From positions 1-8,762 of the forward strand of contig JAKLIS010000041.1 in NCBI GenBank assembly GCA_022709485.1: a stretch of DNA of 8,762 nt, written 5' to 3'. The stretch is from Elusimicrobiota bacterium. GTDB taxonomy: Bacteria; Elusimicrobiota; Elusimicrobia; F11. The notes below the pieces were generated by a model. That model saw nothing but the letters and a program-made list of their open reading frames with translations, searched no databases and was not told the origin of the DNA. Below are positions 1 to 6,186 of this stretch, piece after piece. Made by a program: the position numbers and the translations under genes. How positions within the stretch are numbered: position 1 is the stretch's first letter; the number at the start of each line of letters is the position of its first letter.

Positions 1-9
1 TCCCGTATC

Positions 10-3000
10 ATGGCCATAAAGAAGGTGGTCAAGAAAATTAGGATGGAACAGGAAGACGAGAAGGTGGAAACCCAAAAGGGGGTGTCAGCCATGGAGGAAG
101 AACCAATGGAGGTAGGGGAAACGGAGATTGAATTAGACCTCCCCGCCCTGGCCCAACAAATTAGGGAAGCCGTTCAAAAGATTCAGGAGGAAGGCCGGGT
201 TCCGGGTTTTACTGCCGTCTCCGAAACCCTCGAGATGGATCGAACAGACTTGGTCAATGCCGTTAACCAAAATAGAGATTCATTAGGAGAGTTGGGAATA
301 GTGGAAGATGGGATTGGCAGCCTTGCTGGAGATCTGTTCGTTAATAGGCTTCTCGGCGCCATTGAGAAAGTTAGAGGCAATCATCAAGGGGAAATAACCC
401 ACAAGGGCGTTGCCAAACAATTAAATCTTCATGACTCCACTTTGTCTCACCATCTTTCAAGCCGCGGGATAAAAATTCAAGATCTGGGAGTGGATACCAG
501 AGACAAAATCGATGTACAAAAGAGAGTTGAAAAAATAAAAGAAGCCGTAAAAAATTTAAGGGAGCGAAAAATGCCCCCGACCCTAAGAGCAGTGGCCAAT
601 AAAATGAGCTTGGAAAATGGAGCTTCTTTAAAAATCTGGGCTAATAAACGCGGTATGAACCTTAGTGGATTGGGGGTCATTTTGGAAAACTCTCGGAAGG
701 TAATTGCCTCAGAAAGGGAAAAACTAATTGAAGAGGGAGTTGCAAATCTTCTTAGGGGCCATAAGGTTCCCTCCCTTGAAAATGTGGCGGAATTTTTGGG
801 AATTACGGGTAATTCGCTGAAAACATGGATAGAAAGCAATGGCGTTAATTTAGAAAAGAAAGGCGTCCTTATAGGAGAGGCTTCCATTAAAGCTCATCCC
901 TATTATTCGGAACAGGAAAAACCAAAAAAACACATCCCTAATCTTGCCACGGTTGCTGAAGAATTAGAGATTAGTCCGAGCACAATCACCGATTGGGCCA
1001 ATACATATGAAGTTGATCTGGAAATTTTAGGAGTCGAAATTCAACGAACTGATCGGGAAGAACGGCTAGATTTATTTAAAACCGCGATCCGCGATTTAAT
1101 GCAAGCAGGGGAAGAACCATCCCTCACTAACATCGCCAGAGAGATTAATCTTACCCGTGGAACTCTTTCCGCCTGGCTCAAAAGCAATGACATTGATCCG
1201 ACAAAATACGGAGCCTCAAGCCGAAGTGTTGATAGAGAAGAAAGGATAGATGAAATTAAAATTGCCGTAATGGATCTTTTAAGCCACCGCAAAAAACCCT
1301 CTTTGAGAGCTGTGGCAAAAATACTGGGTTTAACGGGGGGCGGGTTATCAAGTTGGGCAAAAGAGGAAGGAATCGAATTAAGAAAGTTGGGAGTTTTCAT
1401 TCAAGAAGAAGTTGACATTGAATCACGTACTCAAGAAATTAAAACCGCCATAAAAAAAATTAAAAAAGAAGGGCAGCGTCCTCGCAAGACTGAGGTTGCG
1501 GCAAAATTGAAAATTTCGGTGGGCACCCTTTCCGGTTGGATGAAGAGATATGAAATTAATTTTGAACAACTGGGTGGCGAAGTCGATGACGTTGACAAAG
1601 ACAAACGGATTCTTGACATTCAAGCAGCCTTGTCTCTCCTGAAGGAAGATAAGAAAAAACCGACAGCTAAAGCCGTTGCCCTCCTCATTGGCTTGTTTAG
1701 CGGCGGTGCGCTTATCAATTGGGCTGAAGCCAACGAGGTTGACTTGGCGGAATTGGGTGTGGAAATCGAATTCCATGGTCCTGTGAAGGATAGTGAACGG
1801 CTTTCCCTCGTTAAATCCGCGGTCCTGGCGTCATTAATGGCAAATGGGAAAACAGTGTATAAGGAAATTGCCGCCAAAGCCGGTCTTTCCGGGCGGGGTT
1901 TAGGAGCTTGGCTTAAGAAGAATGGGCTCTTAATGAAAGATTTCACTGATGAAGCCTGGCTCATTTTTATTAAAAAAACGGTTCGAGGATTGATTGAAAA
2001 GGAGGAACCCCCTACCTCAAATAATATTGCCCCCCGAGTAAAAATGAACCTTTACAATTTTCGAACTTGGATACTACGCCGCGGTTATAATATGACAAGA
2101 CTGATTGACGAAGTCCGCCAAGAAATGGAGTCGGAAAAGACCCAAAATGAAGAAACTCCTTCCCCCACCCCCCCTGACTTGTCGGATCCATTGGAAGAAT
2201 CTCACAATAATGATGTTCCTTCCATCACCGCCACCGCCTTTACCGGCAGACTTGCGTGGTTCAAGAATCTTCCCGCCCGGCTTATTTTCCTGCCCGCGAC
2301 GCCCGTTCAAGAGCTCACGCACCTCATCGTGGCCAGGGCGCTTTCTTATTTCTATGACATTGAGATACCCGCGCCGGAATCCTTAGCCGCCGGGATTTGG
2401 AATCCGGTTCGGAGCTGGAGAGTGTGGCAGCTTTTCACATCGGTTCGCATTGGGTTTAACCATGCGCCGCCATTGGCGCGGGCTGCCGTTCGTTTGGCCG
2501 GCCCCCTCGCCAATCTCGCCGTCGGCCTTGCCGGTCTCGTTTACAACCTCCATGTTGGTTTTCCCGCTTTTGAAATTCAATCATTCTTTAGTCTCTCAAC
2601 ACTTCTTCATTATTTCGTGGTATCCAATCTGGCCCTCGCTATCTCAGATCTTGTTGTTCTTCCCATCCTCCTCCCCTTCTTGTGGCCCCGCCGGTTCGCA
2701 TCTCTTCGAGAAAGGAGCGATATCGGGCAGGTTTTCCAACAATGGAATCTCTTTAAACGTGAGAAGCAATCTAAAACAAACCCCACAAAGGATTTGGCGG
2801 AAACTTATGGGAAGGCCGTTCAGAGTTGGGCCCGAGATAAGGTCACAGCTGATCAAATTGAATCCCTTTTGGAATCGCCCTTGGGGGAGCGGCTGGCTGG
2901 TCTTAATTCTGCGGGAATGGGTTTAACCGGTTTTCAACCCGCTCAAATGGAGGAATTTTTAGGGGAATTGGAAAAGTTTATTCAAGATGAGAGAACCCAC

Positions 3001-4761
3001 CAATCTCTAGAAGAAAATGGACCTCTTGATGCCAAAGAAGTGGTCGACCTAATCTATTCTCAATCAATTCAAGACATTGCTGACACAATTAGACAAGCTT
3101 TACAAGACAGAAGAAGAACTCAATCCGTATTTGAAAATATTCCAAACGATCAGCTGGTCGAATCTGTAGTGGGGCCTCTTATTCCAGAGCTCTCTTATCG
3201 ATCTCGAAAATTGGGTTTAACCGTGAGCCAGTATTTAACTTCGAAGAGAAATGAGGTTCAACAACTCATTAAAAGGCTTTTAAATAAGGAAAGGAGTGGT
3301 TTTAATATTTCAAGATTCTTCCGAGATTCTCAATATTGGGGACTTGAGGAATATTTGGATCAAGTTCTCCCTGAAAAGTGGAATTCCAAAGACTTAACAT
3401 TCCGAACCGTCCATTTTGGGGCCGCCTTCGGGCGGGAATCTTATAGCGTCGCCATACTGATTCACCAAGGCCTGACCCGTTTATATAACAGACTCAAGCA
3501 AAAAGGCGAGATCAACATCCCCTTGGATGAATGGCTCAATCAGTGGGCGGTGGAAATCGATTCATACGACGGAGATCTAACCAACCTTCTGATGATTCAA
3601 AATGGGATCGACGAAATTCAACCCGTCTCATTAGAGGACCTTTCCCGATTCGTTCATATTCCCGATGTCGCTTCGTTCGTGGGTTCCGATGACCGACATA
3701 TCCCTTTTCATGAGCGATTCCGTAAATGGGTTAGGCCTATTTACATGGATCTTGCAGACAAAAATAGAATGCTTTCTTCCCAAAACAAGGTTTACGATGT
3801 TGTGTTTTGCATGAACGTCCTTAATTATCTTGATTTGGAAAGTCAAATGAATCTGTTAGATGTCATACGGGGAATGCCGGTGAAAGGCCCTCAACTAAAA
3901 GTTATTTGTACGCTGACCAATAAACCCATGAGAATTTATCGCCAATCGAATGGAAAAGTTAATTTTGATGAACAATTGCCAAAAATCCTGCATCTGATAA
4001 ACGTAATGGTTGAAAATGCCATTGCCCACCCGGCGAATGCAGATGATCCGTTCATCTCTGATGAACATCCCTTTTTGCTCTTGCTTAGCTTGTTTCCAGA
4101 AAAACACATACAACACATTGTCAATAAACTTTCCAACCCGAAAGTGACCTTTGCCACGGATTACGCCCGTTGGATCATGTCTCCCATCAAACGGCGGCCC
4201 CGGCAAAGCTGGGCGAAATTTTTGGCCTTCGTTTGGAGTTTGTCCGTATATCAAACCAAAGCGCCCAACTTGGATAGCATGGTTCTCACAGCTGAATCTT
4301 CAGAAGATGTCGTCAATGAAATCAGAATGTTGATGAGAAAGGCCAATACCGGAAAACCGGTTTTTGTGGTGGCCAAAGAACCGGGTTATTTCCACTCAAG
4401 ATTTTTGGATTCGGATGGAGTGATTGTGGTCCCAGACGGGAAGGAGATCATCGGACAAAACGGGGAAATCAACTTGCCCGCCCTCCGAAAATTTATGGAA
4501 ACCAACGAAAAATTCCTGCAATGGTACGGGCCCGAAAAGGAAAAAAGAAACGTGGTGGGATTGATGACGGGAAATGCCAGCCTACCCCCATTAGCGGATC
4601 CCTATCATCCACAAGCCTTGGACCAAATGAGAAATGAATTGGAAAGTTTGGGAATTCGTTGGTCAACGATGGACGCCTGGATGAAGGGATGGGGACCCGT
4701 TGAGCCTCTGGGTGTTTTAAATATCATCCGAACAGCCGTTCTTTTCTGGAAAAACGCCTAA
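10..4761 (+). CDS. Giant HTH-repeat / M50-like membrane / CheR-like methyltransferase fusion protein
   Basis: Encodes 1583 residues in four parts. (1) Residues about 46-702 are about eleven divergent repeats, each a basic-acidic helix followed by a canonical helix-turn-helix pattern (VA..LGLT..TLS.W) and usually ending in LGV. (2) A Pro/Ser/Thr linker spans about 712-735. (3) Residues about 752-895 are hydrophobic with perhaps four membrane segments: QELTH at 767-771, a GPLAN motif at 831-835, and a last segment around 866-892. This order resembles M50 site-2 proteases, but the first zinc-ligand histidine is Gln and the late Asp-Gly motif is absent. (4) Residues about 1040-1305 follow CheR: helical N-domain, FFRD at 1103-1106, GAAFGRES at 1137-1144 for the SAM loop, an acidic EID at 1182-1184, and FCMNVLNYLD at 1266-1275. 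Residues 1400-1583 are unrecognised. The reading frame stays open to the left edge and the nine bases before this ATG show no ribosome site, so the start may lie upstream, or at the ATGs at 43 or 91. The gene is surely real; its function is unknown. A membrane-tethered regulator is one inference. Confidence 0.93.
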   Translation: MAIKKVVKKIRMEQEDEKVETQKGVSAMEEEPMEVGETEIELDLPALAQQIREAVQKIQEEGRVPGFTAVSETLEMDRTDLVNAVNQNRDSLGELGIVEDGIGSLAGDLFVNRLLGAIEKVRGNHQGEITHKGVAKQLNLHDSTLSHHLSSRGIKIQDLGVDTRDKIDVQKRVEKIKEAVKNLRERKMPPTLRAVANKMSLENGASLKIWANKRGMNLSGLGVILENSRKVIASEREKLIEEGVANLLRGHKVPSLENVAEFLGITGNSLKTWIESNGVNLEKKGVLIGEASIKAHPYYSEQEKPKKHIPNLATVAEELEISPSTITDWANTYEVDLEILGVEIQRTDREERLDLFKTAIRDLMQAGEEPSLTNIAREINLTRGTLSAWLKSNDIDPTKYGASSRSVDREERIDEIKIAVMDLLSHRKKPSLRAVAKILGLTGGGLSSWAKEEGIELRKLGVFIQEEVDIESRTQEIKTAIKKIKKEGQRPRKTEVAAKLKISVGTLSGWMKRYEINFEQLGGEVDDVDKDKRILDIQAALSLLKEDKKKPTAKAVALLIGLFSGGALINWAEANEVDLAELGVEIEFHGPVKDSERLSLVKSAVLASLMANGKTVYKEIAAKAGLSGRGLGAWLKKNGLLMKDFTDEAWLIFIKKTVRGLIEKEEPPTSNNIAPRVKMNLYNFRTWILRRGYNMTRLIDEVRQEMESEKTQNEETPSPTPPDLSDPLEESHNNDVPSITATAFTGRLAWFKNLPARLIFLPATPVQELTHLIVARALSYFYDIEIPAPESLAAGIWNPVRSWRVWQLFTSVRIGFNHAPPLARAAVRLAGPLANLAVGLAGLVYNLHVGFPAFEIQSFFSLSTLLHYFVVSNLALAISDLVVLPILLPFLWPRRFASLRERSDIGQVFQQWNLFKREKQSKTNPTKDLAETYGKAVQSWARDKVTADQIESLLESPLGERLAGLNSAGMGLTGFQPAQMEEFLGELEKFIQDERTHQSLEENGPLDAKEVVDLIYSQSIQDIADTIRQALQDRRRTQSVFENIPNDQLVESVVGPLIPELSYRSRKLGLTVSQYLTSKRNEVQQLIKRLLNKERSGFNISRFFRDSQYWGLEEYLDQVLPEKWNSKDLTFRTVHFGAAFGRESYSVAILIHQGLTRLYNRLKQKGEINIPLDEWLNQWAVEIDSYDGDLTNLLMIQNGIDEIQPVSLEDLSRFVHIPDVASFVGSDDRHIPFHERFRKWVRPIYMDLADKNRMLSSQNKVYDVVFCMNVLNYLDLESQMNLLDVIRGMPVKGPQLKVICTLTNKPMRIYRQSNGKVNFDEQLPKILHLINVMVENAIAHPANADDPFISDEHPFLLLLSLFPEKHIQHIVNKLSNPKVTFATDYARWIMSPIKRRPRQSWAKFLAFVWSLSVYQTKAPNLDSMVLTAESSEDVVNEIRMLMRKANTGKPVFVVAKEPGYFHSRFLDSDGVIVVPDGKEIIGQNGEINLPALRKFMETNEKFLQWYGPEKEKRNVVGLMTGNASLPPLADPYHPQALDQMRNELESLGIRWSTMDAWMKGWGPVEPLGVLNIIRTAVLFWKNA
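145..2115 (+). repeat. Protein-level tandem array of ~11 helix-turn-helix-like repeats
   Basis: Aligning the repeats on the position usually held by Trp in the recognition-like helix gives anchors at residues 84 (Ala), 148 (His), 210, 273, 329, 389, 449, 510, 571, 634 and 687 (all Trp). Most spacings are 60-64, with 56 and 53 as the short ones. Each unit reads: charged amphipathic helix, a K/E-x-P-S/T turn, a helix with (I/V)A..L, a glycine or threonine turn, a helix of the form (T/G)LxxW, then an (I/V)(D/N/E)L..LG(V) tail. Repeats 1, 2 and 11 are the most diverged, and repeat 5 has a shortened first helix. The DNA copies are not alike, so the array is old rather than freshly duplicated. The pattern fits a DNA-binding HTH unit, but a purely structural helical repeat is not excluded. 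Confidence 0.8.
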
Positions 4762-4765
4762 ACAT

Positions 4766-4818
4766 AAGGGGTCAAGTCGATCGCCGTGCCAAACGGCTTG
4801 ACCTCTTGCTGACCCCTT
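4766..4818. repeat. Nested palindromic element (REP-like, possible terminator)
   Basis: The element starts 5 bp after the stop codon of the giant gene. AAGGGGTCAAGTCG (4766-4779) pairs with CGGCTTGACCTCTT (4794-4807) with only two G-U-type mismatches, giving a 14-bp stem and a 14-nt loop. A second downstream copy of the closing arm, TGACCCCTT (4810-4818), is a perfect complement of 4766-4774, so two alternative stems are possible. No U-run follows, so a classical intrinsic terminator is not supported, though the hairpin may still end or stabilise the transcript. The GGGGTCAAG...TGACCCC layout resembles dispersed REP-like palindromes. Confidence 0.6.
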
Positions 4819-4838
4819 GGCTTCTCGCCGAAATAGGC

Positions 4839-4867
4839 CCGTCTTAGACGGAATTTCAATGTATAAT
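4839..4867 (+). promoter_or_regulatory. Candidate promoter with upstream palindrome for the DUF1016 gene
   Basis: TATAAT at 4862-4867 is a perfect -10 hexamer. A palindrome with 6-bp arms, CCGTCT-T-AGACGG (4839-4851), ends 10 bp upstream, where a -35 element would lie and where an operator could act. No good TTGACA-like hexamer sits at the usual spacing, and this hexamer would leave a leader of roughly 190 nt before the start codon. This is a weak prediction from sequence alone. Confidence 0.3.
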
Positions 4868-4919
4868 TACTGACGTCATTCCTCCCTTGAGTCGCTCCAT
4901 ACTCAACCTCTCAAAATGT

Positions 4920-4979
4920 CCGCAGGAAGCTATGATATTGGTGCAAGAGGTGCTTGCACAAATTCCCTGGTTTCCATAT
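4920..4979 (+). pseudogene. Possible remnant of a second DUF1016-family gene
   Basis: In the plus frame that includes 4944, the DNA translates to QEAMILVQEVLAQIPWFPY followed by a TGA at 4980. The stretch VQEVLAQIPW resembles the segment found in the PWGHN-type DUF1016 proteins just after their N-terminal helical region. The intact neighbour instead has the alternative form, SEILGWSHF, at the matching place. Nothing convincingly related is seen on either side, so this is a fragment of about 10-15 matching residues and could be chance. The rest of the gap from 4868 to 5013 holds nothing else I can assign. Confidence 0.25.
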
Positions 4980-5013
4980 TGAGGTCCGATATTTCCCCCT
5001 TTCTTTAAAACGT

Positions 5014-5058
5014 TCTCCTCCCTTAAATAAAAATACCCTCTCCAAAAATTCGAGGAGA
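5014..5058 (+). promoter_or_regulatory. Strong ribosome binding site with upstream anti-SD stretch
   Basis: GAGGAGA at 5052-5058 lies 9 nt before the ATG at 5068 and fixes the start of the DUF1016 gene. TCTCCTC at 5014-5020 is its exact complement and could pair with it across a 31-nt loop. A shorter TCTCC at 5039-5043 could pair with GGAGA at 5054-5058 across 10 nt. Either pairing would hide the ribosome site in the mRNA. The ribosome site itself is well supported; the sequestering hairpin is an inference. Confidence 0.65.
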
Positions 5059-5067
5059 TAAATCCAT

Positions 5068-6186
5068 ATGACACAAATTGAAAAAAAGAATACCCCCTTA
5101 CCTGAATATTTAAATAGGGCCGACAAGTTATTCTTGGACATCCGTTCATTAATAGATAGGGCCCGACAACACGTCGCATATACCGTTGATAAAGGACTCG
5201 TCCTTCTCTATTGGGCCATCGGTCGAAGAATCCACAGGAGCATATTGGGGGGCCACCGGGCAGGGTACGGGGAACGGATTTTGCCGACACTGTCGGCAAA
5301 ATTGGTGCCGGAATATGGAAATGGATTCAGCACTCGAAACCTCGCCCGGATAATTCGATTCGCAGTAGTAATTCCCAATGTCCGAATTGTTTCAAAACTT
5401 TCTGAAATCTTAGGGTGGTCTCATTTCGTCGAAATTCTCAGTATCAAAGACCCGCTAAAACGAGAATTCTATGCTGAGATGTGCCGGATAGAACAATGGA
5501 GTGTCCGCGCTCTCCGCCAGAAAATCGCCAGCATGCTTTATGAAAGAACAGCTCTTTCCAAAAAACCGGCAAAATTGGCGGGAATTGAACTAAAAAAGCT
5601 TCGGGGAGAAGACCGCTTGACTCCTGACATGGTTTTCCAAGACCCTTACTTTCTTGATTTCTTGGGTTTAAAAGGGGCTTATCAAGAAAAAGACTTGGAA
5701 TCTGCCCTTATAAGAGAAATGGAAGCATTTTTATTGGAACTTGGAAGCGGATTTTCCTTTGTGGCCCGGCAGAAACGCATTCAAATTGGACCGGACGACT
5801 TCTATTTGGATCTTCTTTTTTACCATAGAAATCTCCGTCGGCTCGTGGCTGTTGAACTGAAACTTGACAAATTCAAACCGGAATTTAAAGGCCAGATGGA
5901 GCTCTATCTTCGCTGGTTGGATAAATATGAAAAGCAAAAGGGAGAAGAAAGTCCCATTGGACTCATATTATGTGCTGGGAAATCCAACGAACAGGTGGAG
6001 CTTTTGGAATTAGAGAGAAGTGGAATTCGCGTGGCTCAGTACATGACTGAGCTCCCTCCCCGCAAATTATTTGAGAAAAAGCTCCATGATTCCATCCGAC
6101 TTGCAAAAGAACGATTGAGTCGCACCAAAGGCAGAAGAAATAATTCGAGGGCTTTAAAATTTACGCGCGGATTTTTTCGTAGATAG
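5068..6186 (+). CDS. DUF1016/YhcG-family PDDEXK nuclease domain protein
   Basis: The 372-residue product has the two-part build and usual length of this family. The N-terminal helical DUF1016_N domain (about 20-165) includes LLYWAIGRRI at 47-56, LSAKLVPEYGNGFSTRNL at 75-92, and the family signature GWSHFVEILSIKDP at 116-129. The C-terminal nuclease-like domain (about 185-345) carries DFLGL at 197-201, LLELGSGFSFVARQ at 222-235, D248 in DDFYLDLLFY, and the E-x-K pair E263/K265 in VELKLDKFKPE, with Q276 following. These match the PDDEXK core, so the catalytic residues appear intact. The family is widespread, often mobile or near restriction-modification and phage genes, and its exact substrate is not settled. 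Here it stands alone, with no modification or specificity subunit beside it. The Arg/Lys-rich tail (352-372) runs past the usual domain end, and its last codons overlap purD. Confidence 0.93.
   Translation: MTQIEKKNTPLPEYLNRADKLFLDIRSLIDRARQHVAYTVDKGLVLLYWAIGRRIHRSILGGHRAGYGERILPTLSAKLVPEYGNGFSTRNLARIIRFAVVIPNVRIVSKLSEILGWSHFVEILSIKDPLKREFYAEMCRIEQWSVRALRQKIASMLYERTALSKKPAKLAGIELKKLRGEDRLTPDMVFQDPYFLDFLGLKGAYQEKDLESALIREMEAFLLELGSGFSFVARQKRIQIGPDDFYLDLLFYHRNLRRLVAVELKLDKFKPEFKGQMELYLRWLDKYEKQKGEESPIGLILCAGKSNEQVELLELERSGIRVAQYMTELPPRKLFEKKLHDSIRLAKERLSRTKGRRNNSRALKFTRGFFRR
5278..5302. repeat. Perfect 25-nt palindrome inside the DUF1016 coding sequence
   Basis: ATTTTGCCGACA, a central C, then TGTCGGCAAAAT: 12-bp arms that are exact reverse complements. 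It encodes part of residues 71-79 (around ILPTLSAKL), a conserved region, so protein constraint may explain some of it. As RNA it would form an 11-bp stem with a 3-nt loop. No U-run follows. The structure is certain; any role is not. Confidence 0.6.

Noticed and set aside
1452..1459. A8 run inside repeat 8 of the giant gene as a slippage site
   Set aside because: The frame continues cleanly with the repeat pattern on both sides, and A-rich lysine codons are common here, so nothing beyond composition supports slippage.
2105..2926. Plus-strand overlapping frames inside the giant gene around the linker and membrane part
   Set aside because: Proline- and arginine-rich shadow translations of the GC-rich membrane segment, with no start signals or domains.
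4766..4818. Intrinsic terminator
   Set aside because: A strong stem exists but no U-run follows, so it is listed as a palindromic repeat instead.
4856..5299. Minus-strand reading frame covering the gap and the start of the nuclease gene
   Set aside because: It overlaps the well-supported nuclease start, has no recognisable domain, and its residues look like non-coding translation.
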